This document shows, in pieces, positions 17,472 to 26,806 of a stretch of 64,000 nucleotides of DNA. Source of the DNA: Alteromonas sp. 5E99-2 (lineage in GTDB: Bacteria; Pseudomonadota; Gammaproteobacteria; Enterobacterales; Alteromonadaceae). The stretch is from contig NZ_JAFNJE010000012.1 of assembly GCF_017368475.1 (NCBI RefSeq), positions 1 through 64,000 of the forward strand. Direction: 5' to 3'. The notes beneath the pieces were generated by a model. That model ran no database searches, was not told the origin of the DNA, and saw only the letters and a list, made by a program, of their open reading frames with translations. How positions within the stretch are numbered: position 1 is the first letter of the stretch; each line of letters starts with the position of its first letter. Made by a program: the position numbers and the translations under genes.

Positions 17472-18518
17472 TTAAAATCGCCAGTAACCTAAAATTCTGC
17501 GCATTTTAATATTACGTATCAAGTTAAATGGTCTTGGCTTAAGCTTAGGAGGTTCTGCTAACATATCCTCAGTCGCATCTAAAATACGTTGGCTAGAACC
17601 ACCATCACTATAAGGATGTGTGAAATCATTAAATTCCCGTATTTCATCCATTAATTCAACGGGGTATGTTAACGCCTTTTCAATTGCACCTTCTACATCC
17701 TCGGCCCTAGTTACATTCAACATGTAGGATTTAGGGTTTTCGCTTTTCATGGTAACCACGGGCTTACCTAACATCATAAACTCGATAAGCATAGATGAAT
17801 TATCACCTAGCATTACATCGGCTTCTACCATTAACTGACTGGCATCATCAGTCTCTACAAATGTTAAATTCTCGTGTTGCGCAGCTTTGTATTTATTCAC
17901 CGTGTCTTGTGCCATTTTAGGGTGAAAAGTCACTAGCCAGCGCCACTTTGTGTTTTTTGATAATTCAGAAATGAGCGGCAATAGTGCTTCAGCTTGAGAC
18001 ATTCGAGGAGAAAACGTAGAGGAAAATAAAATGGTTGGTTTTTTACTTTTATGTATTTCTTTTTTAGCGCCAGTAAAAAAGGGGTCCATTTTACAAAAAC
18101 CCGTTTCTACCACTTTAAAGTTACCGTGCTTTTGTTCTAGGCTTTTCAGCGTACCTGTCATTGACGGCCCTAAACTGCAATATAAATCAAAGCAATCTCG
18201 AATAATAAAAGAGTAATTTAAGCCGTCTTTTTTTCTAAATTTAAACCCCATAAAACCATGGCGTACACACACTTTTAAGCCTGGGATAAACGAGGGTACT
18301 AGGTTCCCCGGAACAAACACTGCTCTTGGATTAAACTCAATAACATCATGTACCGATGTTAGTTGTCTTTCTTCAGGTTTGAAATAGCTTTTATCAACGT
18401 TGTTACCTTCCACAAACCACGCCACAGTATCCCCATTAGCCCAAATCACATTTTGCAACGGACGGAGTATCTGAAAAGAATAGTTTTCTGAAATATAAAA
18501 CAAATAACGCTTGATCAT
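17472..18518 (-). CDS. CDP-glycerol glycerophosphotransferase-like protein
   Basis: A 348-residue protein with a GT-B-like arrangement. The C-terminal half has LFSSTFSPRMSQAEALLP, WRWLVTFHPK and the nucleotide-binding GDNSSMLIEFMMLGKPVVTM motif typical of the CDP-glycerol glycerophosphotransferase (TagB/TagF-like) family, which in Gram-negatives is found in capsule and LPS modification. The N-terminal half is poorly conserved (VCVRHGFMGFKFRKKDG). No membrane segment or signal is visible. It ends only 22 bp from the iscR operator. Acceptor unknown. Confidence 0.7.
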   Translation of the reverse strand: MIKRYLFYISENYSFQILRPLQNVIWANGDTVAWFVEGNNVDKSYFKPEERQLTSVHDVIEFNPRAVFVPGNLVPSFIPGLKVCVRHGFMGFKFRKKDGLNYSFIIRDCFDLYCSLGPSMTGTLKSLEQKHGNFKVVETGFCKMDPFFTGAKKEIHKSKKPTILFSSTFSPRMSQAEALLPLISELSKNTKWRWLVTFHPKMAQDTVNKYKAAQHENLTFVETDDASQLMVEADVMLGDNSSMLIEFMMLGKPVVTMKSENPKSYMLNVTRAEDVEGAIEKALTYPVELMDEIREFNDFTHPYSDGGSSQRILDATEDMLAEPPKLKPRPFNLIRNIKMRRILGYWRF

Positions 18519-18589
18519 AGAGGGAGTAAGTTAAGATATTAAATTATGAAAGTACCCATCAAAAATAATCACTATTAACAGGACATCCC

Positions 18590-18620
18590 AAAAAGCCAAG
18601 AATAAACCTTATCACTTGGC
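18590..18620 (-). terminator. Intrinsic terminator after the 107-residue orphan gene
   Basis: Read leftward, GCCAAG (18620-18615) pairs with CTTGGC (18600-18595), with an additional AT-rich inner stem, followed by five U residues (18594-18590). Confidence 0.7.
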
Positions 18621-18653
18621 CATACAACCAACCTTTTTGACTAACTAATTACT

Positions 18654-18977
18654 TTACCAACGTGGAGCGTCAAGGCTGACTAATTCGAACTGAGTTGCAA
18701 TGCCTTTAATTATGAGAGCTAAACCATCTATAGAGCCCTGTTCATTAGAATTCCACTTACACCCTAAAACACTTATTCCTTTGCGCAACTTACAGTGCCC
18801 TTTATCTTTCCACCCGTCAGGCCCTCTGTAATCTATTGACACTTCCCAGCCCTCGGTGACTAACGCTTCAATAATGTGGTGAAATTTTTCTTTTGGTATA
18901 TTTTGAATAATATTCAAGTCATTTTGACGAAAGCGCTTTTCTACGCATTTTCTTTTTATCCTTGTAATAACATTCAT
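18654..18977 (-). CDS. Small protein of unknown function
   Basis: A 107-residue protein, basic at the N-terminus (TRIKRKCVEKRFRQ) with a mixed C-terminal half (DYRGPDGWKDKGHCKLRKG, GCKWNSNEQGS). No family recognised; no signal peptide or membrane helix. AGGG stands 7 nt before the ATG and a terminator follows the stop, which supports it being a real gene. It belongs to the accessory block between cysE and iscR. Confidence 0.65.
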   Translation of the reverse strand: MNVITRIKRKCVEKRFRQNDLNIIQNIPKEKFHHIIEALVTEGWEVSIDYRGPDGWKDKGHCKLRKGISVLGCKWNSNEQGSIDGLALIIKGIATQFELVSLDAPRW

Positions 18978-19026
18978 AAATAAACCCTTTATTATTTTGC
19001 CTAAATCCTAGGCTAGTTTTTTGATT

Positions 19027-19554
19027 TCACGTATTGCAATAACAGCCTTTCACTTCACTATTAATCACAGCGCCAAAGTAGTCTGATGATTTAGCAATAT
19101 TTACGATTTTTTCGGTATTACCTTTTCCTACCCAGCAGCCAATACCAGAAGCATATGGACCTAAATATCTGAGGCGAAATTGATCATCGATAACTGCAAT
19201 TGCAGGATAACTAGGTATAAATTCAAGCAATGACTCATCTAATTCAACATTTTCAAATGTGTACTCCGAACCCAGCTGTTGATGAAGAGGTTTCGAAAAG
19301 CGCTGACTTAAGTTATTGCAGTAACAACTTGGTTGTTCAGAAAAGTGAACAAGCGTGTTCGCTTTGATACCTCTTTTTTTGAGCAAATTTACTAACTCGT
19401 CATCAAATGCCATTGTTGATGATTTTGCTGTTAATGCACCCTCGGGATCAAATTGCTTTATTCGGTCTGCTTTTAAATAATACAATGCCGCTAAAGTAGC
19501 GGCAAACCATAAAATCAAACTCAGTATAACGATGTTTTGCTTATGCTTATACAA
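19027..19554 (-). CDS. Membrane-anchored thioredoxin-like protein (DUF6436-like)
   Basis: A 175-residue protein with one N-terminal membrane anchor (residues 8-27) and an extracytoplasmic domain. It has cysteines at SCYCNN, GCWVG and a C-terminal GCYCNT, and a YPAIAVIDDQFRLRYLGPY strand pair like the cis-proline side of thioredoxin folds. The pattern fits what I recall of DUF6436, a thioredoxin-like family. The CxC pair, not CxxC, makes a classical disulfide reductase doubtful. It starts 8 bp after the chemoreceptor gene, so the two are probably one operon. Confidence 0.6.
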   Translation of the reverse strand: MYKHKQNIVILSLILWFAATLAALYYLKADRIKQFDPEGALTAKSSTMAFDDELVNLLKKRGIKANTLVHFSEQPSCYCNNLSQRFSKPLHQQLGSEYTFENVELDESLLEFIPSYPAIAVIDDQFRLRYLGPYASGIGCWVGKGNTEKIVNIAKSSDYFGAVINSEVKGCYCNT

Positions 19555-19562
19555 GTGTGAAT

Positions 19563-21047
19563 TTAGTCCACTTTAAAGCGCAGCGTCGCCAATTTCATTT
19601 GCTCGCTCAGAGAAGATAGAGCACTAACTTGTGCTTCTAATTCTTGAGAAATAACAACTTCGTTTTCCGCTCCTTTTTGTGCATCGCCAGTACGCGCAGA
19701 TATAGTACTAGATGTGGCACCTTGAGAATCAGCAGCTTCAGATATTGTGGTCATGTTGGTGGAAACTTGAGTGACTGAGTCAATAATGTTTAGCATATCA
19801 TTTGCAGCCGTATCCGCAGCACTTACTGCTTCATCAACCAAGCCCACACAATGTTCCATACTCACTAGTGTGGAATTGGTGTTTTCAACTAATTTACTCG
19901 TAATACCGCTAATATTTTCTGCGTTTTGTTTTGAATTAATTGCAAGGTTTCTTACCTCATCTGCAACAACAGCAAAACCTCGGCCATGTTCCCCGGCTCT
20001 TGCTGACTCAATAGCCGCATTCAATGCCAATAGGTTAGTTTGCTCTGAAATAGACGTGATAGTATTCATCGCATTTGCAATACTTGCGCTCCATTCACTT
20101 AGCTCTTTACTGTTTTCAGCAGCATCATTTAACTTTCCTCGTAAAGAGGAAATCAATTTATTTGTATTATTTACACTACCATGAGCATTTTCAGAACGCG
20201 CTTTAGTATCAATAGACTTAGCACTGACCTCGTCAGCAAGTTTAGAGGTTTCTTGTATTCGTCCAGAAATATCATTCGACGCATTAGAAATATCAGTAAT
20301 CTCTTCACTGCGTGCTGTGATCGAACGAGAAAGTTCTTGAGTTGCAATCAAAATTTGCTCGCTGGCATTACTGACTTCTGCCGCTGTCTCACTAGAAATA
20401 GCGATTAATTGCTTCAATTTAGAAACCAACTCTGCAAACGGCTTAAGTATTGCGTAATCGTTGCTAATAGATACGGTTAAATCTAACTTGCTAGGGTCTG
20501 CTACTACCTTCTTAATTACATTAGACAATGCCACAGCTCCAACACCTTCTTCATGGGCTTGCTTGGTCATATACATCAACACAGCACCTTCAGCCACCGC
20601 AAAGAAAGCATGTAACAATAAAATACCAATATTAATATTATCGGGAGCATAAATATGCACACCGGCATCATTCAGTTGCAATACGTAAAATGATATATGA
20701 TGAATACCTATCACTGCCGTAGCCGAAAGTATTACTTTCCAATCTCTAAACACCGCGAGTAACGCCAATGACATAAAGATTTCAAAATGGATTTCTACCA
20801 AACCGAAGCTTTGGTGGATATGCAGCGCAGTCATCATTTGTACAGCAATTGCGACAGCATGAGAACTAAGTGCATTTTCTGTATAAGTAAAACTTAAAAA
20901 CAAAGGTAGGCCAACAATAAATGCACCTAGAATTGCAGGGGAAACTACATTCCCAGTAACAACCCCAATAACGATTGTAACGACCCATTGGATAACTAAG
21001 ATCGCTCTAAATAATTTGTGTCCCTGTAACGTCCAAGGTAGAAGCAT
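19563..21047 (-). CDS. Methyl-accepting chemotaxis protein with multi-span membrane sensor
   Basis: A 494-residue chemoreceptor. Residues about 10-180 form six or so membrane helices with no periplasmic ligand domain. The sensor contains a histidine-rich pattern: [20 protein letters not shown] and [11 protein letters not shown]. The cytoplasmic part has the signalling hairpin ([32 protein letters not shown]). No clear CheR-binding pentapeptide ends the protein. Such histidine-bearing membrane sensors occur in other chemoreceptors and GGDEF proteins, with ligand unknown to me. It is followed by a thioredoxin-like gene, which hints at a redox or metal cue. Confidence 0.88.
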   Translation of the reverse strand: MLLPWTLQGHKLFRAILVIQWVVTIVIGVVTGNVVSPAILGAFIVGLPLFLSFTYTENALSSHAVAIAVQMMTALHIHQSFGLVEIHFEIFMSLALLAVFRDWKVILSATAVIGIHHISFYVLQLNDAGVHIYAPDNINIGILLLHAFFAVAEGAVLMYMTKQAHEEGVGAVALSNVIKKVVADPSKLDLTVSISNDYAILKPFAELVSKLKQLIAISSETAAEVSNASEQILIATQELSRSITARSEEITDISNASNDISGRIQETSKLADEVSAKSIDTKARSENAHGSVNNTNKLISSLRGKLNDAAENSKELSEWSASIANAMNTITSISEQTNLLALNAAIESARAGEHGRGFAVVADEVRNLAINSKQNAENISGITSKLVENTNSTLVSMEHCVGLVDEAVSAADTAANDMLNIIDSVTQVSTNMTTISEAADSQGATSSTISARTGDAQKGAENEVVISQELEAQVSALSSLSEQMKLATLRFKVD

Positions 21048-21205
21048 ATACTTATCTCTTTTTTACCAATTTAAATTCTACGTTTATCCATACCGATGAA
21101 GTTTAAGTAGCATAGATAAACCTCAAAAATAACAACTATCACAACAAGGTTAGTTCAAGTTTTGAAATCTGTCGATGAAATACAAACCATAAATTTTAAT
21201 ACTTC

Positions 21206-22012
21206 TTATTTCCCCGAAGAAGAGCGAACTTCACGCTGATATTTACCCGGTTTGAGACCATAATCTCCTTCGAAAATATGCCATTCTAATGGTGCAAAAA
21301 AAAGCCTGTCACTTAAATTTTCAAACTCATGAGTACAGAGAGCTTCAATAGGAACCTGAGCCCCTATTATCTGACAAATAGGCTTGTCTTGATTAAATTC
21401 AATCCATTCCTCTTTACGTGTTGGTTTCAACACTACGGCGAACCACCCTTTCCACACCTCTGTATTTATATCGGCATCAAGACAAATGAATCCACTATTG
21501 TGGTCAACATTTGTCGGGTGTTTCACGGAAATTCCGCCAGCGCTTTCATAGTCAACCACCCCGCCCAGCCAAACTTGTAAGTAAAAATCAAAAGGATCCT
21601 CTTCAACAATGACATTCAACATAATTTCGTAAAAGCCAAAAGTATCGACATCAATAGATTCAGGAACCCCTACACCTGAAGTTTTAATTTTTTTTCTATA
21701 CGCAGATAGGCAGGTATCACTACCTTTTTTATCGACATCAGACAAAAGAACAAAATTAGCCCCACCTTGTTTTTTAGGTATTCTTTTATAAAACGTACCT
21801 CCCTCTTTTTTTTCTGCTCTAATGTCTAAATACTCATCGGACATGAATATGGAAAAATTAATGGGGGGAAAGGCATATACCCCTTTATTTGCTGCTGTTT
21901 TAAAAGGGTAACAAAACGACTTTGCCCGTTTAGGTATGGAATAGTCGGTCTCTCTGGCTAATTTAGGTAATGCTTGATAAGGGTAGATTTGATGAAAGTG
22001 TAAAGTCGCCAC
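21206..22012 (-). CDS. Uncharacterised protein (DUF6065-like)
   Basis: A 268-residue soluble protein. It opens with MATLHFHQIYPYQALP and has FCYPFKTAANKGVYAFPPINFSIF-type motifs, a pattern I associate with DUF6065; this is recollection, not a search. Later segments (PFDFYLQVWLGG, NSGFICLDADINTE, WFAVVLKPT) suggest a beta-rich domain. The start is GTG at 22012 with AAAGGA at optimal spacing. It is divergent from a 60-residue peptide gene, with a long dyad between them. Confidence 0.6.
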   Translation of the reverse strand: MATLHFHQIYPYQALPKLARETDYSIPKRAKSFCYPFKTAANKGVYAFPPINFSIFMSDEYLDIRAEKKEGGTFYKRIPKKQGGANFVLLSDVDKKGSDTCLSAYRKKIKTSGVGVPESIDVDTFGFYEIMLNVIVEEDPFDFYLQVWLGGVVDYESAGGISVKHPTNVDHNSGFICLDADINTEVWKGWFAVVLKPTRKEEWIEFNQDKPICQIIGAQVPIEALCTHEFENLSDRLFFAPLEWHIFEGDYGLKPGKYQREVRSSSGK

Positions 22013-22035
22013 GGTAATCCTTTTGCTAACGTTAT

Positions 22036-22090
22036 ACTTTTGTTATTAATTTTACGTTTATGCTTGTCGATAACAAAGGTGCAATAGTGC
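22036..22090. promoter_or_regulatory. Long-spaced dyad between the DUF6065-like gene and the peptide gene
   Basis: ACTTTTGTTAT at 22036-22046 faces ATAACAAAGGT at 22080-22090: 11 bp with one mismatch, half-site centres about 44 bp (four helical turns) apart. Lying in the divergent promoter region, it could be a shared operator bound by a protein on one DNA face. Confidence 0.4.
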
Positions 22091-22113
22091 ATGGTATTTT
22101 TAAAGAGGTCTTT

Positions 22114-22296
22114 ATGTCAATTGGTCCAGTAGGTGGAGCAGCTGAAGCATTCGCGGCGCTTCAGCAAGCATCATCGAGTCAAACTCAACAAGTTGAAACA
22201 GAAATTCAAGCAGAGCAAGAAGCGGTTGCTACAACTGAAACGGTAACAACGGAAGCAAGTAATAATTCGTTGAATAGTATTAATACAACGGCATGA
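22114..22296 (+). CDS. 60-residue peptide of unknown function
   Basis: A 60-residue acidic protein with no cysteine. It begins MSIGPVGGAAEAFAAL, a small apolar segment, and continues with a Q-, T-, E- and A-rich tail. No signal peptide or membrane helix is clear. AGAGG at 22104-22108 lies 5 nt before this ATG; an upstream ATG at 22060 has no ribosome-binding site. It is divergent from the DUF6065-like gene. Possible roles (precursor peptide, secreted small protein, partner of the neighbour) are not shown by the sequence. Confidence 0.55.
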   Translation: MSIGPVGGAAEAFAALQQASSSQTQQVETEIQAEQEAVATTETVTTEASNNSLNSINTTA

Positions 22297-22306
22297 TGTA
22301 ATAGTC

Positions 22307-22348
22307 TAAAAGTAAGGTTTGCAATAAATGTACTTTTCAAACCTTACT
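22307..22348 (-). terminator. Intrinsic terminator of trmJ-cysE
   Basis: Read leftward, AGTAAGGTTTG (22348-22338) pairs perfectly over 11 bp with CAAACCTTACT (22321-22311), followed by four U residues. The stem may also stop rightward transcription from the peptide gene. Confidence 0.7.
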
Positions 22349-22366
22349 ATTCCGTAGTCGTTTGTA

Positions 22367-23191
22367 TTAAATATGCGGGTCGAACGCTTCTTGTTGCTGT
22401 TGCTTTGACAACGGCACTACAGGAGAAAGCCCAGTATCTGAAAAGTCTGCAACGGAAATTGCGGTCATGTCTTTGGTGCACACATCACCACCTAAGCTTT
22501 GAATCACTTGACACATTTCCTCGACTTTATTGTCCATAAGGTGCATGTGCTCGAGCATGACTCCCATGGCATTTGCCACAGGATCTGGATTATCCACAGC
22601 AACGGCATACGCATCAAAACCGTACTTTTTCGCAATTTGCCCTCTGGCTTCTTTGCGTTCATCGTCGTCATTCGCTTTATTTGCCAAGATAATGCGACCG
22701 GGAATACCTACCGCAGTGGCACCAGCGGGTACATCTTTCACCACTACGGAGTTAGAGCCAACTTTAGCACTTTCACCTATGGTAATAGGTCCCAATACTT
22801 TCGCTCCAGCACCAACTACCGCATTATTAGCTAAAGTTGGATGGCGTTTCCCTGCTTTCCAACTGGTACCGCCTAATGTGACACCATGGTATAAAGTGAC
22901 ATCGTCGCCAAGTTCAGCTGTTTCGCCTATTACGACTCCCATGCCATGATCAATAAACACACGGCGGCCGAATTTAGCACCAGGATGTATTTCAATTCCC
23001 GTCAGCCAGCGATTAAATGTCGATAGCGTTCTGGCTAACCACTTCCAATTTCGATTCCACAATTTATGAGCAATACGATGAAGCCAAATAGCGTGAAGTC
23101 CCGGATAATTCGTCAGCACTTCAAAGGTATTTCGCGCCGCAGGGTCGCGATGAAATACACTTTTAATATCTTCTTTTATTCGTTCAATCAT
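22367..23191 (-). CDS. cysE: Serine O-acetyltransferase
   Basis: A 274-residue left-handed beta-helix acyltransferase that makes O-acetylserine, the precursor of cysteine. Hexapeptide repeats run from about 70 to 170 ([41 protein letters not shown]). It is of the short N-terminal type ([21 protein letters not shown]) found next to iscR in many proteobacteria, with an extended C-terminal tail. The ATG overlaps the trmJ stop by four bases. The usual iscR neighbour is displaced by about 5 kb here. Confidence 0.94.
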   Translation of the reverse strand: MIERIKEDIKSVFHRDPAARNTFEVLTNYPGLHAIWLHRIAHKLWNRNWKWLARTLSTFNRWLTGIEIHPGAKFGRRVFIDHGMGVVIGETAELGDDVTLYHGVTLGGTSWKAGKRHPTLANNAVVGAGAKVLGPITIGESAKVGSNSVVVKDVPAGATAVGIPGRIILANKANDDDERKEARGQIAKKYGFDAYAVAVDNPDPVANAMGVMLEHMHLMDNKVEEMCQVIQSLGGDVCTKDMTAISVADFSDTGLSPVVPLSKQQQQEAFDPHI

Positions 23192-23925
23192 TTTTTATCT
23201 AACATTTTCTTATCTATAGAGGACAAAATTCCTCTTAAAATATTCAACTCTAGGGATTCGGGTCGTGCCCGATTAAACAACCGACGTAGCTTTTGCATTA
23301 CCATTCCAGGGTGGTTAGGTACAATAAATCCGGTATTGTTCAAAGTTTCTTCTAGGTGCACATAAAATCGCTCTAGATCACCAGTAAGTGGGTACTCACT
23401 GTCATCATTTTGAGAGTTTTCTGGTTGATAGCCATCTTGTTGAAGAAAGGCTACGCGAATTTCATAACAAAAGGTCTGCACTGCCGCTGCTAAATTCAAA
23501 CTACTGTATTCGGGGTTCGCAGGAATGGCTACGTTAAAGTGGCATTGGTGTAGCTCTTCGTTATTCAAGCCGTTATTTTCTCGTCCAAAAACAAGCGCAA
23601 CAGGGTAATTAGCCACTTCTTTCACTAACTTTTGACCACATTCTCTTGGCTCTAAGGTGGACCAAGCATTTCCGCGAGTACGCATTGTGGTGCCAACAAC
23701 TAAACCACAGTCAGCTACCGCTTCTTGTAACGTGCTAACAATTTTTGCATTGGCCAATACATCACCTGCCCCCGCGGCTAGAGCGCTAGACTTACCATCA
23801 GGCTCAGATATTGGGTCAACTAAATACAGCGAACTCAGTCCCATAGTTTTCATCGCTCTTGCAGCAGAGCCAATATTTCCAGTGTGAGAGGTATTCACCA
23901 AAACGATGCGAATTTTATCTAGCAT
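23188..23925 (-). CDS. trmJ: tRNA (cytidine(32)/uridine(32)-2'-O)-methyltransferase
   Basis: A 245-residue SPOUT methyltransferase: N-terminal [26 protein letters not shown], the knot motifs [14 protein letters not shown] and [17 protein letters not shown]. It methylates the ribose of position 32 in several tRNAs. It is translationally coupled to cysE, and the suhB gene lies beyond mscS on the other strand, the classical suhB/trmJ/iscR neighbourhood with an mscS gene in between. Confidence 0.94.
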   Translation of the reverse strand: MLDKIRIVLVNTSHTGNIGSAARAMKTMGLSSLYLVDPISEPDGKSSALAAGAGDVLANAKIVSTLQEAVADCGLVVGTTMRTRGNAWSTLEPRECGQKLVKEVANYPVALVFGRENNGLNNEELHQCHFNVAIPANPEYSSLNLAAAVQTFCYEIRVAFLQQDGYQPENSQNDDSEYPLTGDLERFYVHLEETLNNTGFIVPNHPGMVMQKLRRLFNRARPESLELNILRGILSSIDKKMLDKK

Positions 23926-23974
23926 AAATACTAATATGAATTAATAACAACAATAAGGCGAGTTTAACATAATC

Positions 23975-24011
23975 CTTCGTTTTCGAAGAGAAATATGAAT
24001 TTTTCTCTTCG
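23975..24011. repeat. Overlapping, mutually exclusive hairpins between trmJ and mscS
   Basis: CTTCG (23975-23979) can pair with CGAAG (23984-23988) across a TTTT loop. Alternatively CGAAGAGAAA (23984-23993) can pair with TTTCTCTTCG (24002-24011). Both cannot form together. The element lies in the divergent promoter region and could be an operator or part of the mscS leader. Confidence 0.45.
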
Positions 24012-24068
24012 TTTCGGTATCATTACAGCGAACAAATGAAGTTTTAACAAAAATTTAAGGACATATAT

Positions 24069-24896
24069 ATGGAAGAATATTTTAGTCAATCAAAGCTAGA
24101 TGAATACTTGCCTTTGATCACTGACGTCGCAACAAACGTTTTATTAGCCATTGTTATATTGCTGGTCGGTATGTTCATTGCGAGAAAAGTAAACAATCTA
24201 GTGTGTAATATTGGTAAGCGTTACGACAAGCTCGACGATACCTTATTTCGCTTTTTAGGCAGTTTAGCCCGCTATGTTGTATTGGCATTTGTATTTATTG
24301 CCGTACTAAACCGCTTTGGTGTACAAACCGCTTCTATTGTTGCATTACTCGGTGCAGCAGGTTTAGCGGTAGGCTTAGCGCTTCAAGGCGCTTTATCAAA
24401 CTTAGCTGCTGGCGTAATGTTATTAATATTCCGCCCATACAAAGTAGGTGACTTCATTGATGCTGCAGGCCGCTTCGGTAACGTAGTCGAAATTGATTTA
24501 TTTACAACCATTTTAGACACCTTCGATAGACAACAAATTATTATACCCAACAGCCAAATTTGGGGTAGCCAAATTGTCAATCACTCTCATCACCCTATTC
24601 GCGGTGTCGACATGCACTTTGGTGTTGCATATAAAGAAAATACTGACGACGCAAGACGTGTTATCGACGCCGTATTAGAGGCTCATCCGCATATTTTAAA
24701 AGACCCGGCGCCCTTCGTTGAAGTGGAAACATTAAACAATAGCTCTGTTGACTTTTTAGTACGCCCTTTCGTTAAAGGCGAACATTATTTTGATGTGTTG
24801 TATTCAGTTCCTGAACAAATTAAAAAGGCATTAGACGCTGCAAACATAGAAATTCCTTTCCCTCATACTAAAGTAATTTTGTCGAAAGAAGATTAG
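24069..24896 (+). CDS. mscS: Small-conductance mechanosensitive channel MscS
   Basis: A 275-residue MscS of standard size. Three membrane helices span about residues 15-115; the pore helix is the glycine/alanine-rich AALLGAAGLAVGLALQGALSNLAAGVMLL. The cytoplasmic beta domain has FRPYKVGDFID and IIPNSQIWGSQIVNHS. It opens on osmotic downshock. AAGGA precedes the ATG. It stands between trmJ (divergent) and suhB (same strand), with no terminator seen before suhB. Confidence 0.93.
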   Translation: MEEYFSQSKLDEYLPLITDVATNVLLAIVILLVGMFIARKVNNLVCNIGKRYDKLDDTLFRFLGSLARYVVLAFVFIAVLNRFGVQTASIVALLGAAGLAVGLALQGALSNLAAGVMLLIFRPYKVGDFIDAAGRFGNVVEIDLFTTILDTFDRQQIIIPNSQIWGSQIVNHSHHPIRGVDMHFGVAYKENTDDARRVIDAVLEAHPHILKDPAPFVEVETLNNSSVDFLVRPFVKGEHYFDVLYSVPEQIKKALDAANIEIPFPHTKVILSKED

Positions 24897-25014
24897 TTCA
24901 GTATTTCACTTGGCGGGTGCGTATCAGTCTGGTACCATCCGCGTTCAAAATTATCGCTTGAGCATTATTTGAGCAAACGATAAACCTTCGATCTTTTACA
25001 ACTGGGGTAAGACT

Positions 25015-25791
25015 ATGCATCCAATGCTAAACATTGCTGTGCGCGCTGCACGCGTGGCAGGAACAATAATAATGCGCGGTTACGAAACTCGTGACGAATT
25101 GACGCTTGAACAAAAAGGCGCTCATGATTTTGTTACACAAATCGACAAAGATGCCGAGCAAGCTATTATTGAAAAAATTCAACAGTCTTACCCAGACCAT
25201 GCCTTCATTGGTGAAGAATCAGGTACTACAGGTGAAAATGAATACACTTGGATTATCGACCCACTCGACGGCACAACAAACTTTATTAAAGGTATTCCTC
25301 ATTTCTGTGTTTCTATTGCGCTTTTACACAAAGGTCGTTTAGAACAAGCCTTGGTATTTGACCCACTTAGAAGCGAGTTATTTACTGCGGGTCGCGGAAC
25401 AGGCGCACAGTTAAATGGCTATAGAATTCGCGGTACTCAACCTAAAGATCTTAGCAACACTGTACTTGCTACAGCATTCCCGTTTAAAGATAAAAGCACC
25501 TTCCCTGCGTATAACCAAACGTTCTGCAAAATATTTGCAGCATCAGGTGATGTACGCAGAAGCGGCAGTGCTGCGTTGGATTTAGCTTATGTTGCAGCAG
25601 GCCGTTACGATGGATATTACGAACGTGGTATTAAGCCATGGGACGTAGCTGCAGGTGAGTTATTAGTAAGAGAGTCTGGCGGTATTGTCACTGACTTTAA
25701 AGGCAATAATGACCCACTCAATAAGGGCGAAATTGTAGCCGGTAGCCCTAAAGTGATCCGCGGCTTAGTGAGTCATTTGAAAAATCTATAA
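25015..25791 (+). CDS. suhB: Inositol-1-monophosphatase SuhB
   Basis: A 258-residue IMPase family protein. The metal-binding motifs are GEESG (about 65-70), WIIDPLDGTTNF (about 80-91) and KPWDVAAGELL (about 206-216). In E. coli SuhB has phosphatase activity and also helps Nus-factor antitermination of rRNA. A strong bidirectional terminator follows. Confidence 0.95.
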   Translation: MHPMLNIAVRAARVAGTIIMRGYETRDELTLEQKGAHDFVTQIDKDAEQAIIEKIQQSYPDHAFIGEESGTTGENEYTWIIDPLDGTTNFIKGIPHFCVSIALLHKGRLEQALVFDPLRSELFTAGRGTGAQLNGYRIRGTQPKDLSNTVLATAFPFKDKSTFPAYNQTFCKIFAASGDVRRSGSAALDLAYVAAGRYDGYYERGIKPWDVAAGELLVRESGGIVTDFKGNNDPLNKGEIVAGSPKVIRGLVSHLKNL

Positions 25792-25809
25792 TTGATACTT
25801 TTCAATAAC

Positions 25810-25838
25810 AAAAAACCCAGCATCTAGCTGGGTTTTTT
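25810..25838. terminator. Bidirectional intrinsic terminator between suhB and secF
   Basis: AAAAAACCCAGC (25810-25821), a 5-nt loop, then GCTGGGTTTTTT (25827-25838). The A- and T-runs serve both converging transcripts. Confidence 0.92.
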
Positions 25839-25854
25839 AATATCTAACCTGAGC

Positions 25855-26796
25855 TTAAAGCAGTGGCTCTAAATCTTCGCCTTCTTTTTCCACTTCTTGT
25901 GGCATGAGGTCTTCTTTACTAATACCTAAAGCCAATGCAACTGAGCTTGCTACGTAAATGGAAGAATAGGTTCCCACAAACACACCAAACAGCAATGCAG
26001 TAGCAAAACCGTGTATTAACGCACCACCAACGAAAAACAGTGACAACAACACTAAAATCGTAGTGATTGAGGTAATCACTGTACGGCTCAAGGTTTGAGT
26101 TAAAGATTCATTAATAATCTCAACAGGTTCGCCTTTGCGTATTTTTCTGAAATTCTCGCGAATACGATCGCACACAACAATGGTGTCATTCAACGAATAC
26201 CCAATAACCGCCAGCACAGCAGCTAAAACAGTAAGATCAAATTCGATGTTGAATATTGAAAATAACCCTAGCGTTAAAATAACATCGTGTATTAACGCAG
26301 ACACAGATCCCAGTGCAAAACGCCATTCAAAACGCATTGCAACGTAAATCAGTATGCATATCAGCGCGACTAGCATGGCCAAACCACCTTGCTCAGTCAA
26401 TTCTTCACCTACGTTTGGACCGACAAATTCAATACGACGCATATCCACTTCAGTGCCATCGGCACGTAATGCGGCAAGCACTTGATCGCCAATATCCACA
26501 GCTTTAACGCCATCTCTAGGCGCAATGCGAATAAGTACATCTTGGCTAGAGCCAAAGTTTTGCACCACAGCATCAGCGAAGTTACTGTTGCTCAATTGTG
26601 TACGAATATTTTCTAAATTCGCAGATTCCACATAGCCAACCTCAATTAAGGTACCGCCAGTGAAATCCAATCCCCAGTTCAACTGATTGACAGCCAAAGA
26701 GGTTAAAGAGCCCAACATTAAAATGCCAGATATGACCATCATAGGTATCCGCAACTTCATAAAGTTAATTGCAGATTTAAAATTTAAAAATCGCAT
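25855..26796 (-). CDS. secF: Protein translocase subunit SecF
   Basis: A 313-residue SecF with six membrane helices. It has the N-terminal WGLDFTGGTLIEVGY motif, a periplasmic domain at about 35-130, and GYSLNDTIVVCDRIREN in the fourth transmembrane region, as in RND-like SecDF proteins. With SecD it uses the proton gradient to help proteins leave the Sec channel. Last gene of the queA-tgt-yajC-secD-secF operon. Confidence 0.96.
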   Translation of the reverse strand: MRFLNFKSAINFMKLRIPMMVISGILMLGSLTSLAVNQLNWGLDFTGGTLIEVGYVESANLENIRTQLSNSNFADAVVQNFGSSQDVLIRIAPRDGVKAVDIGDQVLAALRADGTEVDMRRIEFVGPNVGEELTEQGGLAMLVALICILIYVAMRFEWRFALGSVSALIHDVILTLGLFSIFNIEFDLTVLAAVLAVIGYSLNDTIVVCDRIRENFRKIRKGEPVEIINESLTQTLSRTVITSITTILVLLSLFFVGGALIHGFATALLFGVFVGTYSSIYVASSVALALGISKEDLMPQEVEKEGEDLEPLL

Positions 26797-26806
26797 TTAC
26801 GACCCC

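Noticed and set aside
17472-22296. Genomic island with integrase or transposase
   Set aside because: No recombinase, tRNA, or obvious terminal repeat was seen; only the synteny break supports gene gain.
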